Of a stretch of DNA of 64,000 nucleotides, positions 36,135 through 44,873 are shown piece after piece. This DNA is from Amycolatopsis sp. 2-15 (GTDB lineage Bacteria; Actinomycetota; Actinomycetes; Mycobacteriales; Pseudonocardiaceae), in NCBI RefSeq assembly GCF_030285625.1, contig NZ_CP127294.1, forward strand, positions 9,618,001 to 9,682,000, given 5' to 3'. Under the pieces are notes generated by a model. It saw only the letters and a program-made list of their open reading frames with translations, was not told where the DNA came from and did not search any database. Made by a program: the position numbers and the translations under genes. Position 1 is the first letter of the stretch, and every line of letters starts with the position of its first letter.

Positions 36135-37432
36135 TGGGCGTCCTCCGTCCACTCTGGACCGTCCGGGAAGCGGAAGCGGCGCAGGGTCGCGTCGTGCATC
36201 CGCGCGGAGAACCCGGCTGCGGTCGGGGCCAGGTACCGGCCGTCGCGCACGACGGCCGGGTCGGTGAAGTGCTCGTGCAGGTGGTCGACCCACTCGATGG
36301 TGCGGTCGGTGTCCTCCCCGGAGACGGCCACGAAGTCGAACATCGACAGGTGCCGCACCAGCTCGCACAGCCCGACGCCGCCGGCGTGCGGGCACACCGG
36401 AACGCCGAACTTGGCGGCCAGCAACAGGATCGCGAGGTTCTCGTTCACCCCGCCGACGCGCGCGGCGTCGAGCTGCAGCACGTCGATCGCGCCGGCCTGC
36501 AGCAGCTGCTTGAACACCACGCGGTTCTGCACGTGCTCGCCGGTCGCGACCTTGATCGGCGCCAGTGCCTTCGCGATGGCCGCGTGGCCCAGGATGTCGT
36601 CGGGCGAGGTCGGTTCTTCGATCCAGTACGGGTCGAACGGCGCGAGCTCCGTCATCCACGACACGGCCGTGGACACGTCCCAGCGCTGGTTGGCGTCCAC
36701 GGCGACCCGGATGTCCGCGCCCACGGTCTCGCGCGCCAGCTTCATGCGGCGCACGTCGTCGGAGAGGTTGCCGCCGACCTTCAGCTTGATCATCTCGAAG
36801 CCGTCGGCCACGGCCTGCTCGGCCAAGCGCACCAGCTTCGCGTCGGAGTAGCCGAGCCAGCCCGGCGACGTGCTGTAGGCGCGATAACCCTCGGCTTCGA
36901 GCTTCGCGATCCGCTCCTCGCGCCCGGGCTCGGCGGCGCGCAGGATGTCGAGCGCCTCCTGCTCGGTCAACGCGTCGGACAGGTACCGGAAGTCCACGAG
37001 CGACACCAGCTCTTCCGGCGTCATGCGCGCCGCGAACTTCCACAGCGGCAGGTCGGCCCGGCGCGCGGCGAGGTCCCACGCGGCGTTCACGACCGCGCCG
37101 ATCGCCATGTGCGCCACGCCCTTTTCCGGGCCCAGCCACCGGAACTGCGAGTCGCCGATCAGGTCGCGCGAGAGCTGGCCGAGTGCCTCGGCGTCCTCCG
37201 GCACGTCGCGGCCGACGACGTGCGGCGCGAGTGCGCGGATCGCGGCGGCCTGCACGTCGTTGCCGCGGCCGATGGTGAAGGCGAGCCCGTAGCCGTCGGG
37301 GCCGAGGTCGGTGTGGAGCTCGACGTAGGCGGCCGAGTAGTCGGGGTCGGGGTTCATGGCGTCCGAGCCGTCGAGCTCCCGCGAGGTCGGGAACCGGACG
37401 TCGAGCACCTCCATGCCCATGATCTTCGCCAT
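36131..37432 (-). CDS. L-fuconate dehydratase (enolase superfamily)
   Basis: The 433-residue protein is a mandelate-racemase-group enolase: MIKLKVGG (catalytic Lys-x-Lys), DANQRWD (metal Asp), [10 protein letters not shown] (metal Glu), ATGEHVQNR (metal Glu) and [11 protein letters not shown] (His region). The long N-terminus with [17 protein letters not shown] and TIGRGND is characteristic of L-fuconate dehydratases. It removes water from L-fuconate to give 2-keto-3-deoxy-L-fuconate. The next gene starts its stop 1 bp away. Confidence 0.92.
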   Translation of the reverse strand: MAKIMGMEVLDVRFPTSRELDGSDAMNPDPDYSAAYVELHTDLGPDGYGLAFTIGRGNDVQAAAIRALAPHVVGRDVPEDAEALGQLSRDLIGDSQFRWLGPEKGVAHMAIGAVVNAAWDLAARRADLPLWKFAARMTPEELVSLVDFRYLSDALTEQEALDILRAAEPGREERIAKLEAEGYRAYSTSPGWLGYSDAKLVRLAEQAVADGFEMIKLKVGGNLSDDVRRMKLARETVGADIRVAVDANQRWDVSTAVSWMTELAPFDPYWIEEPTSPDDILGHAAIAKALAPIKVATGEHVQNRVVFKQLLQAGAIDVLQLDAARVGGVNENLAILLLAAKFGVPVCPHAGGVGLCELVRHLSMFDFVAVSGEDTDRTIEWVDHLHEHFTDPAVVRDGRYLAPTAAGFSARMHDATLRRFRFPDGPEWTEDAQ

Positions 37433-37433
37433 G

Positions 37434-38294
37434 TCAGGCCTGCCTCAGCGTCTGGCGCTGGCGGCCGAGGCCGTCGATCTCCAGCTCGACGACGTCGCCC
37501 TCGCGCAGGTACGGCTTCGGTTCCGGCTGCCCGAGCGCGACCCCCTCGGGGGTGCCGGTGTTGATCAGGTCGCCGGGGCGCAGCACCATGAACTGGCTCA
37601 GGTAGTGGATGATCTCGGCGACGGTGAAGACCATGTCCTTCGTCGAGGAGTCCTGCACCTTTTTACCGTTCACCCACGTGCGCAGGCCGAGGTCCTGCGG
37701 GTCGGGCACCTCGTCGGCGGTCACGAACGCAGGGCCGAGCGGGTTGAACGTCTCGCAGTTCTTGCCCTTGTCCCACTGGCCGCCGCGGTGCAGCTGGAAC
37801 TCGCGCTCGGAGACGTCGTTGGACACGACGTAGCCGGCGACGTACTGGAGGGCTTCCTCGACGCTGTCGAGGTAACGGGCCTGCTTGCCGATCACGACGC
37901 CGAGCTCGACCTCCCAGTCGGTGCTGGTCGAACGGCGCGGGATGAGCACGTCGTCGTCCGGGCCGACGATCACGTCGGGAGCCTTCATGAACAGCACGGG
38001 CTCCGACGGCACGGCGGCGCCGGTTTCCTCGGCGTGCCGGCGGTAGTTCATGCCGATACAGAGGACCTTGCCGGGCGAGGCCAGCGGCGGGCCGACACGC
38101 AGGCTCGCGGTTTCCGGGCCGGCGGCGGGCAGCTCGCCGGCTTCGAGCGCGGCGGCGACGCGGGCGAGGCCGTCGGCCGCGAGGAACGCGCCGTCGACGT
38201 CGGCCGTGAGGCCTGAGAGGTCGTACAGGGTGCCGTCACCGGCACGCACGAACGGTCGCTCTTCTCCCGCGGCTCCGAGACGCACAAGCTGCAC
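37434..38294 (-). CDS. Fumarylacetoacetate hydrolase-family protein (diketo-deoxyfuconate hydrolase type)
   Basis: The 286-residue protein has the FAH fold: [14 protein letters not shown], the metal-binding [10 protein letters not shown] and NDVSEREFQ segments, then [10 protein letters not shown]. In 6-deoxyhexose pathways such enzymes split 2,4-diketo-3-deoxy-L-fuconate to pyruvate and L-lactate. It is the first gene of the run toward lower coordinates (hydrolase, dehydratase, SDR, importer). The GTG at 38294 has a GGGGAA-like site 7-8 nt upstream. Confidence 0.88.
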   Translation of the reverse strand: MQLVRLGAAGEERPFVRAGDGTLYDLSGLTADVDGAFLAADGLARVAAALEAGELPAAGPETASLRVGPPLASPGKVLCIGMNYRRHAEETGAAVPSEPVLFMKAPDVIVGPDDDVLIPRRSTSTDWEVELGVVIGKQARYLDSVEEALQYVAGYVVSNDVSEREFQLHRGGQWDKGKNCETFNPLGPAFVTADEVPDPQDLGLRTWVNGKKVQDSSTKDMVFTVAEIIHYLSQFMVLRPGDLINTGTPEGVALGQPEPKPYLREGDVVELEIDGLGRQRQTLRQA

Positions 38295-38326
38295 GGACGT
38301 TCCCCTCTCACCACAGCCACATCCAG

Positions 38327-38340
38327 ACATCCGATGTATA
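38327..38340 (-). promoter_or_regulatory. Operator ACATC-C-GATGT overlapping a TATACA -10
   Basis: A perfect 11-bp palindrome (38327-38337) overlaps, on the minus strand, a TATACA hexamer (38340-38335). Start of transcription near 38328 would leave a leader of about 34 nt before the hydrolase GTG. The palindrome nearly matches the site at 30897-30907 next to the GntR gene, so both look like targets of that regulator. Overlap with the -10 suits repression. Confidence 0.65.
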
Positions 38341-38649
38341 GCGCATGAGCCGCGAGGGATCCAGAGGTCTGGAGGATTTGTTGCCAAAAGAGATCGGATC
38401 TCCCTGGTGGGGGGCCCTGGGGACGCCGCTGCCGATCGTCCCTCGGTCCAGGCGTGGGCGCACGCCGGCGCCGGCGCGCTTTCGTCGGATCTTTCCCCAC
38501 GGGCGTGGGGACAGCGTGAATACGACGTGTTTCCTGTGTTTCTCTTGCCACACCTCGGCTTCGGTACCGATTCGGCCGAACCCGTTGAAAACACCGCCGG
38601 GTCGTGACTTGATGGCTTCCGACCCATCGACGCTGTGAACGAGGTGCGG
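38341..38649. other. Intergenic stretch between the deoxysugar operon and the DUF2235 gene
   Basis: About 310 bp without a recognisable gene. A TTGGCAACAA stretch on the minus strand (about 38381-38390) is too far from the TATACA box to be its -35. GTGGGG/CCCCAC words near 38495-38515 could form a small hairpin. I see nothing else. Confidence 0.5.
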
Positions 38650-39693
38650 ATGCCCAAGCGGATCCTGATCTGCTGCGACGGCACGTGGGACTCGGCGGAC
38701 CTGGCCGACGGCGGCGTGCCCGCCCCGAGCAACGTCACCCGCCTCGCGCTGGCCACCGCGCCGGTCGACGAAGCCGGCACGGAGCAACGGGTCTTCTACC
38801 AGTCGGGCATCGGCTCCCAGCGGCAGCGCCTGCTCGGCGGCGCGTTCGGCGTCGGGCTCTCGCGCAACGTCCGCGAGGTCTACACCTATCTGGTGCACAC
38901 CTATGAGCCCGGCGACGAGATCTTCTTCGTGGGCTTCAGCCGCGGCGCGTACACCGTGCGCAGCGTGGCCGGCTTCATCCGCAACTGCGGCCTGCTGCGC
39001 CGCGAGCACGTCGGCCTCGTCAAGCGCGCCTACGGCCTCTATCGCGACCGCAGCGACAAGTCCCACCCGCGCAACACCGAAGCCACGCTGTTCCGCCGCA
39101 CCTATTCGCACGAGCCGCGGATCCGGTTCATCGGCGTGTGGGACACGGTGGGCGCGCTCGGCGTGCCGCTCACCGGCTTCTGGCCCATCGACGTGTTCAA
39201 CCGCCGCTTCCAGTTCCACGACACCGCGCTCAGCTCCACCGTGGACGCCGCGTTCCAGGCCCTGTCGATCGACGAGCACCGCAAACCGTTCGTGCCCTCG
39301 ATCTGGGCGCCGCCCGCCGCGCCCGGCACGGAGCGGATCGAGCAGGTCTGGTTCGCCGGCTGCCACTCCGACGTCGGCGGCGGCGGGCAGACCCAGCGCA
39401 GCCTCTCCGACGTCCCGCTGCGCTGGCTCGCGAGCCACGCCGCGCTCAACGGCCTCGCGCTCCTGCCGGACTTCCCGTGCGAACCCGACGCCCTGGGTCC
39501 GATGTTCCCGTCCCGCAGGGGCTTCTACCGCCTCCTGCCCTCGGTGACACGCGGCATCGGGACCACGGACCCGAAGCACGAGTTCGTCGCCTCCAGCGCG
39601 GTCACCCGCCACAAGCTCGCGGCCGACTACGCGCCGCCGAACCTGGTGGGGTACCTGGCACTGGACGGGCTGGTCATTCCGGTTGAGGTCTGA
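38650..39693 (+). CDS. DUF2235 alpha/beta-hydrolase-like protein
   Basis: The 347-residue protein carries the DUF2235 pattern: RILICCDGTWD near the N-terminus, FFVGFSRGAYTVRSVAGF (nucleophile elbow GFSRG), GVWDTVGALG and WFAGCHSDVGGG. Members include T6SS phospholipase effectors (Tle1-like) and many stand-alone proteins of unknown role. No signal peptide or secretion gene is nearby. The ATG at 38650 has GAGG 5 nt upstream; an in-frame GTG at 38635 is possible. The gene is convergent with the next, 3 bp apart. Confidence 0.85.
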   Translation: MPKRILICCDGTWDSADLADGGVPAPSNVTRLALATAPVDEAGTEQRVFYQSGIGSQRQRLLGGAFGVGLSRNVREVYTYLVHTYEPGDEIFFVGFSRGAYTVRSVAGFIRNCGLLRREHVGLVKRAYGLYRDRSDKSHPRNTEATLFRRTYSHEPRIRFIGVWDTVGALGVPLTGFWPIDVFNRRFQFHDTALSSTVDAAFQALSIDEHRKPFVPSIWAPPAAPGTERIEQVWFAGCHSDVGGGGQTQRSLSDVPLRWLASHAALNGLALLPDFPCEPDALGPMFPSRRGFYRLLPSVTRGIGTTDPKHEFVASSAVTRHKLAADYAPPNLVGYLALDGLVIPVEV

Positions 39694-39696
39694 GCC

Positions 39697-40923
39697 TTAC
39701 CCGACATCGGCGAGGTTGCCCGACTTCAGCTCCTCGTCACTCACCTTCATCCGCCCGTCCACCAGGCGCTGCAACGCATCCCCGTCGTCCCACTGGTTCA
39801 CGTTCATCGCGGCGTGCACCTCGCCTTCGGCGCCGACCCAGAAAGCCGTGAAGTCGCGCGCCGCGAGGTCGCCGCGGACGACGAGGCGGTCGTGGCCGGG
39901 GTCGGCGAGGCCGCGGTACTCCATGCCGAGGTCGTACTGGTCGGAGAAGAAGTACGGCGAATCCAGGTACGGCTCGTTCTCCCCCAGCAGGTTCCCGGCC
40001 ACGTGGGCGCCCTGCGTGCGCGCGGTGGCCCAGTGCTCGACGCGCACGCGGTGGCCGTAGCGCGGGTGGAAGTGCGACGCGATGTCGCCGACGGCGTAGA
40101 CGTCCGGGGCGGCCGTGCGCAGGCCCGCGTCGACCGCGACGCCGCCGTCGTCCGTCAGCTCGAGGCCCGCCGTGTGAGCGAGTTCCACGCGCGGGGCGGC
40201 GCCGACGGCCACGAGGACCACGTCGGCCAGCAGCTCCTCGCCGCTCTGCAATCGCACGCCGCGTACGCCGCTCGGGTCACCCGTGACCTCCGCGACGCGC
40301 TCCCCCAGGCACCAGTGCACGCCGTGTTCTTCGTGCAGGGACTGGAAAACCTCGGCCACCTCGGGGCCGAGGACCTTGCCGAGCGGCCGGCGCCCGGGCG
40401 CCACCACGGTCACGTCCGCGTCGTGCGAGCGCGCGGCCGCCGCGGCCTCGGTGCCGATCCAGCCGGCGCCGATGACCACCACGCGCCGGGCGTCGACGAA
40501 TGCCGTGCGCAGGCTGAGCGAGTCGTCCAGCGTGCGCAGGGTGTAGAGGCCCGGGAAGTTGCCGCCGGGCGCGGTCAGCGGTCGCGGGCGGGAACCCGTC
40601 GCGAGCACGAGCCGGTCGAAGCGGTGCTCGCCGCCGGCGTCGTCGAGGACCAGGCGTGCGCCGAGTTCCAGGCGTGTGGCCGTGAGGTCGGAGGTGAGCC
40701 GGATGTCGTGGGCGGCGTAGAAGCCCTCTTCGTGCACCCAATCGGGTTCGTCGGTGGTGCCCAGCAGCACGCCCTTCGACAGCGGCGGCAGCTCGTAGGG
40801 CCGGTGCGGGTCCGAACCCATCAGCAGCACGTCGCCACCGAAGCCCTTCTCGCGCACCCCGGCGGCGGCCGAGGCCCCCGCGAGACCGGCCCCGACGATC
40901 ACGATCTTGCTCGGCTGTGCCAT
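39697..40923 (-). CDS. FAD-dependent ferredoxin-reductase-like oxidoreductase
   Basis: This 408-residue protein has two dinucleotide folds: FAD motif IVGAGLAGASAA at the N-terminus and NAD motif VVIGAGWIGTEAA in the middle, plus the FAD-binding VYAVGDIASH and a C-terminal reductase domain. It resembles ferredoxin/rubredoxin reductases of the BphA4/AlkT class that feed cytochrome P450s or dioxygenases. No ferredoxin gene is adjacent. The ATG at 40923 has GGGAGG 6 nt upstream. Confidence 0.9.
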   Translation of the reverse strand: MAQPSKIVIVGAGLAGASAAAGVREKGFGGDVLLMGSDPHRPYELPPLSKGVLLGTTDEPDWVHEEGFYAAHDIRLTSDLTATRLELGARLVLDDAGGEHRFDRLVLATGSRPRPLTAPGGNFPGLYTLRTLDDSLSLRTAFVDARRVVVIGAGWIGTEAAAAARSHDADVTVVAPGRRPLGKVLGPEVAEVFQSLHEEHGVHWCLGERVAEVTGDPSGVRGVRLQSGEELLADVVLVAVGAAPRVELAHTAGLELTDDGGVAVDAGLRTAAPDVYAVGDIASHFHPRYGHRVRVEHWATARTQGAHVAGNLLGENEPYLDSPYFFSDQYDLGMEYRGLADPGHDRLVVRGDLAARDFTAFWVGAEGEVHAAMNVNQWDDGDALQRLVDGRMKVSDEELKSGNLADVG

Positions 40924-41116
40924 CCCGACCTCCCGAGTCCCCGCCACCTGCCGCCCGGACGCTACTCCCGTCGCCCGGACGGCACATCCCAGGTGAACTC
41001 GCCCGGAGAACCCGTCGGTAGGCAATTCGGGTGAACCCGCGTAAGACCCGCGTGAGGCGTCCGTCCCACCGCCGCACGAAGCACGACCGCGACGCGGAAT
41101 CGGGAGGGCGAGAGCC

Positions 41117-41320
41117 GTGACAGACCGGGACGAGTGGTCCATCGGCTGCCGGGATCTGGCGGGCAGGCGCAGGGACGTGACGGTGTTCGTGAGCAGCGAC
41201 GACAAGATCGTGCTCGTGGCTCCGCCGGGCGAAGCGGCCGTGCTCGGTCCCCTCGACGTCGGACGGCTGAGGGCCGCGCTGCGCGACGCCGTGGTGGTCG
41301 TGGCGCAGCACCCGGAGTGA
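41117..41320 (+). CDS. Small conserved-looking protein of unknown function
   Basis: A 67-residue protein with a GTG start at 41117 and a GGAG-type site upstream. It is rich in Val/Asp/Arg with a predicted beta-strand pair (DVTVFVSSDDKIVLVAPPGEA) and a C-terminal helix; no Cys, no membrane segment. It resembles the short all-alpha/beta proteins common in Pseudonocardiaceae, but I cannot assign a family. The palindromic element copy 2 begins 5 bp after its stop. Confidence 0.6.
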   Translation: MTDRDEWSIGCRDLAGRRRDVTVFVSSDDKIVLVAPPGEAAVLGPLDVGRLRAALRDAVVVVAQHPE

Positions 41321-41325
41321 TAACA

Positions 41326-41458
41326 GTATTTTCTGCCTCGGCTCCGCCGAGGCGTGCGAGATCGCCTCGCAGCCGGTGTGGGGATCGAGCGGTCGGATCG
41401 GCCTGGCGGCCGATCGCACCGCTCGCTCCCCACGCCCGCGCGATCTCGCGCTGTGGTC
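41326..41458 (+). repeat. Dispersed palindromic element, copy 2 (3' of the small gene)
   Basis: Same plan as copy 1 (25845-25971, opposite strand): an A/T-rich lead, a small hairpin GCCTCGGC-TCC-GCCGAGGC (41335-41353), then a long hairpin with outer arms GCGAGATCGC (41356-41365) and GCGATCTCGC (41440-41449), a middle stem (41378-41393 with 41418-41433, 15 of 16 paired), the same unpaired CG/GC 2x2 site, and an inner GATCGGCC/GGCCGATC stem. Middle-stem bases differ from copy 1 on both arms while pairing is kept. The remaining bases to 41650 show no gene. Confidence 0.85.
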
Positions 41459-41650
41459 ACCCACCTGGTCTAGCGTGTGATGCCGGAATCGCCCCCGGTC
41501 TGCAGTGCCTCCCCCGACAGGCCTCCTCCTCGCCGCCACGGCTGAGCGCCTGGACTGGTGTCGCCGCGGCTGGCTCACCGCGGCCCGGGTGGGTTCGCCA
41601 GGCCGGTTACGATCGCTGTCCAGACCGTGCGTGGAAGGGAAACGGACAGC

Positions 41651-43405
41651 GTGGACGTCGCCGGTGCGACGCTGCCTGCGGCCGACAGCATCAGGCGGCG
41701 GGTCGCGCTGCGGTGGGGTGCGCATGCCGCGTGGGTGCTCGTGCTCGCGATGGCGACGGAGCTGCGCGTGGGCCGGTTCGGGTTCCACCCGTCGGACCAG
41801 GGTTTCATCCTCGCGCAGGCGTGGCGGGTGCTGCAGGGCGAAGTGCCGCACGCCGACATCATCTCCGCGCGGCCGCTCGGGTCGGCGATCCTGCACGTGG
41901 TCGACTTCGCGCTGCCCGGGCCGCTGTTCTTCGCGTCCAGCTGCCTCGCGATGGTGCAGATCGCCCTGACGACGATCGCGTTCGCCGTGCTCGTGACGCG
42001 GCGGCCGGTGCTGTCGTGGGGGCCGGGCCTGACGGCGCTGGTCGCGGCGGCGGCCCTGCTGAACCTCAACGGCTTCCCGCTCATGGCGTGGCACACCGTC
42101 GACGGGATCACGCTCACCGCGTGCGGCGCGTGGGCCCTGGATTCGGGTCTGCGCAAGGGAAACCCGTACGCGCGGCTCGGCGGGCTGGCACTACTGGGTG
42201 CGGCGGTCTTCGTGAAGCAGAGCTTCGTGCTCGCCGCGGTGATCGGATTGGTCTGGACCTTGTGGTACCCGAACCGGCTTCGCCGCCTGCCGGGTGACGT
42301 GCTGGCGTTGGGCGCGTTCGGGATCGCCTACGTGGCCTGGGTGAGCATCGGCGGCGGCTTCGGCGAGATGGTCGGCCAGCTGACGGGCGGCGTGCCCGCG
42401 TACGGCGAACGGCTGCTCGGCTTGTGGCTGGAAGACCCGCAGGTGCTGCTGCGCCCGCCGGTGCGGGAGCTCACGTTCTTCGCGGCGATCGCCGCGGTGC
42501 TGCTGGTGCTCCGGCTCGCCGGCGACCGGCTCGGCGCGGCCGGGCGCGTGGTGTCGTGGCTGCTCGCGCTCGGCGGCGCGGCCGCGGTGGTGTGGACCGT
42601 GGTCGACGGGCGGTTCACGGCTTCGTCGCGCTGGGCCGACGTGCTGTGGTGGATCCTCGCCGTCGCCGTCGTGGTCCACGCGACCGTGCGGCGCAAGGTT
42701 TCCTGGGCGGGGCTGCTCGTGCTCGCGACGGGCTTCATGACAAGCCTCTCCTGGGGCAACGACACCCCGACGCTGCTCACCGGCTCGCTCGCGCTCACGG
42801 CGTTGCTGCTGCTGGGTTTCGTGCTGCCGGACCTCTCGCCGGTGCTGCGCCGCACGTGGCTGACGGCGACGGCGGGCCTGACCGCGGTGGTGCTGTGCGG
42901 CTGGGCGGTCGTGGCGCACCACGACGAAGCCGCGTACCTCGACCTGTCGCACGACAAGCTCACGGCCGACCTCGGCACGGTCAGCCCGGCCATGCGCGGC
43001 ATCCGCACGAATCCCTCGACCTACACCTACGTCGCCCAGATCCGCGACTGCCTCCAGCGCTACCCGGCTTCGCGCGTCGCCGTGCTGCCCGACAACCCGT
43101 TCGCCTACCCGGTTTTCGGGCTGCGCAACCCGTTCCCGCTGGAGTGGCCGCTGCCGTTGGAGATCGTCGGCGACGCGCCACAGCGCATGCTCGACACCGC
43201 GGCGGAGCTGAATCACGAAGGCGACTACCTGGTGCTGTTCGAGACCGTGCCGAACAAGACACTGGCCCAAGGCGGCCCGGTGCCCGCTCAAGTCGGGGCC
43301 GATGCCCCGATCGTCGACTACCTGGGGCTGGAGAACGCATTGCGCGCGCGGCTCACCGGACAACCGGTGGCGTGCGGGAGTTTCGTCGGCAAGTGGGTGC
43401 GCTGA
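41651..43405 (+). CDS. Polytopic membrane protein, glycosyltransferase-39-like
   Basis: The 584-residue protein has about ten hydrophobic helices in residues 20-430 and a soluble C-terminal part. The first loop, FGFHPSDQGFILAQAWRVLQGEVPHADIISARPLG, recalls the acidic first loop of GT-C glycosyltransferases (ArnT/PMT class), where an Asp is catalytic. Substrate and partner lipid are unknown. The GTG at 41651 was chosen from the frame and a GGAAGGG stretch about 10 nt upstream. It is convergent with the MocR gene, 4 bp apart. Confidence 0.7.
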   Translation: MDVAGATLPAADSIRRRVALRWGAHAAWVLVLAMATELRVGRFGFHPSDQGFILAQAWRVLQGEVPHADIISARPLGSAILHVVDFALPGPLFFASSCLAMVQIALTTIAFAVLVTRRPVLSWGPGLTALVAAAALLNLNGFPLMAWHTVDGITLTACGAWALDSGLRKGNPYARLGGLALLGAAVFVKQSFVLAAVIGLVWTLWYPNRLRRLPGDVLALGAFGIAYVAWVSIGGGFGEMVGQLTGGVPAYGERLLGLWLEDPQVLLRPPVRELTFFAAIAAVLLVLRLAGDRLGAAGRVVSWLLALGGAAAVVWTVVDGRFTASSRWADVLWWILAVAVVVHATVRRKVSWAGLLVLATGFMTSLSWGNDTPTLLTGSLALTALLLLGFVLPDLSPVLRRTWLTATAGLTAVVLCGWAVVAHHDEAAYLDLSHDKLTADLGTVSPAMRGIRTNPSTYTYVAQIRDCLQRYPASRVAVLPDNPFAYPVFGLRNPFPLEWPLPLEIVGDAPQRMLDTAAELNHEGDYLVLFETVPNKTLAQGGPVPAQVGADAPIVDYLGLENALRARLTGQPVACGSFVGKWVR

Positions 43406-43409
43406 GTCG

Positions 43410-44747
43410 TCAGTCCGGCACCGTGTCGTCGGGTGATCCGGCCGCCAGCGTCGCGAGCACGTCGAGCGCGGCCGCGAGGATTTCCTTGGGGGGCGCGGAA
43501 ACCGCGAGCCGCACGGCGTTCGGCGCGTGACCCGGCAGCACGGCGAACGAGGCCGCCGGCGACAACGCGATGCCGTGCCGGGCGGCCGCGGCGACGAACG
43601 TCTCCGCGCGCCACTGCTCGGGCAGCTCCCACCAGCGGTGGTACGCGGCCGGATCGCCGACGACGGTGAACCCGGCGAGGCGCTCGTCGAGGATGGCGGC
43701 GCGTTCGGCCGCGTCGGCGCGCTTCGCGGTCTCGACCTCGGCCAGCGCACCGCCGGTGATCCAGCGCGTGGCGGCCTCCATCGCGAACCGCGTGGCACCC
43801 CAGCCGCCCGACCGGACGGCGCCCGCGAGCCGCGCGGTCCACGCCGCCGGCGCCACCACGAACCCCGCGGTGAGACCGGGCGCGACCCGCTTCGACAGGC
43901 TGTCGACGAACACCGTGCGCTCGGGCGCGAGCGCGGCCAGCGGTTCGACGTCCGGGCGCAGGAACGTGTAGATGCCATCCTCGATCACCGGCAGGTCGAG
44001 GCGCCGCACGGTGTCGGCCAGCTCGGCGCGACGCGTCGGCGACATCGTCGGCCCGAGGGGGTTGTGCAGGGTCGGCTGCACGTACAACGCGCGCACGGGC
44101 GCCGCCGCGTGGGCGGCTTCGAGCGCGGCCGGGACGAGGCCGTCGGCGTCGGTTTCGACGGGCACCAGCTCGGCGCCCAAGCGCGTGGCCAGCGCCTTCA
44201 CCACCGGGTACGTCAGCGCTTCGACGGCGAGCCGCTCCCCCAGCGGCACGAACGCGGAGATCGCCGCCGCGATGCCCTGGCGGCCGTTGCCCGTGAGCAG
44301 AACCGTCGCCGGGTCGGGTGTCCAGCTGCCACGGGACAACATTCCCGCCGCGGCTTCCCGCACCGCTTTCGTCCCCGCGGCGCCGACGGGGTGCAATGCG
44401 TCGGTGAAGACGTCGGCGCGAAGCAGCGGCTCCAGCGCGTACGCGAGCTTCGCGGATTGGCTCGGCAACACGGCGAAGTTGAGTTCGAGGTTCACGCGCG
44501 CGTCGCCGGGTTCGGCGAGTGCGGGCTCGGGCGCCGGGCGCGCGGCCCGCACGAACGTGCCCCGGCCGACCTCACCGACCGCCAGGCCGCGGCGGATCAG
44601 CTCGCCGTAGACGCGGGCGGCGGTGGAACCGGCGATGCCTCGGTCGCGCGCGAACCGGCGTTGCGGCGGGAGGCGGTCGCCCGGCCTCAGCCGGCCCGCT
44701 TCGATGTCGGCGGCGAGCTCGTCCGCGACGACCCGGTAGTCGTCCAT
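43410..44747 (-). CDS. MocR-type regulator (GntR HTH fused to aminotransferase fold)
   Basis: The 445-residue protein joins a GntR winged HTH (DRLPPQRRFARDRGIAGSTAARVYGEL) to a fold-type I aminotransferase domain with LLTGNGRQGIAAAI, IEDGIYTFL and the PLP-Lys region VDSLSKRVAPGLTAGFV. MocR regulators sense PLP or amino compounds. Its target is not obvious; it is divergent from the iron-box ABC ATPase. The ATG at 44747 was preferred to a GTG 6 nt earlier because AAGGTG precedes it. Confidence 0.9.
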   Translation of the reverse strand: MDDYRVVADELAADIEAGRLRPGDRLPPQRRFARDRGIAGSTAARVYGELIRRGLAVGEVGRGTFVRAARPAPEPALAEPGDARVNLELNFAVLPSQSAKLAYALEPLLRADVFTDALHPVGAAGTKAVREAAAGMLSRGSWTPDPATVLLTGNGRQGIAAAISAFVPLGERLAVEALTYPVVKALATRLGAELVPVETDADGLVPAALEAAHAAAPVRALYVQPTLHNPLGPTMSPTRRAELADTVRRLDLPVIEDGIYTFLRPDVEPLAALAPERTVFVDSLSKRVAPGLTAGFVVAPAAWTARLAGAVRSGGWGATRFAMEAATRWITGGALAEVETAKRADAAERAAILDERLAGFTVVGDPAAYHRWWELPEQWRAETFVAAAARHGIALSPAASFAVLPGHAPNAVRLAVSAPPKEILAAALDVLATLAAGSPDDTVPD

Positions 44748-44854
44748 CGTCACCTTCGCTTACGCCGTGAACCGCACAGAACCCCGTCCGCATGATGACA
44801 CCGGCTGGTCACGTTCGGCGAATGCGACCCAGGGAACTCCCCGAACGAGGGTCG

Positions 44855-44873
44855 CTAGGTTAGCCTAACCTGT
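44855..44873 (+). promoter_or_regulatory. Iron box (DtxR/IdeR/DmdR-type operator) abutting the ATPase start
   Basis: The 19-mer at 44855-44873 contains TAGGTTAG-CCTAACCT and matches the IdeR/DmdR consensus TTAGGTTAGGCTAACCTAA at 15 of 19 positions. It ends immediately before the GTG start codon of the siderophore-type ABC ATPase. A TAGCCT hexamer inside it would place transcription start at the start codon. Confidence 0.85.
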
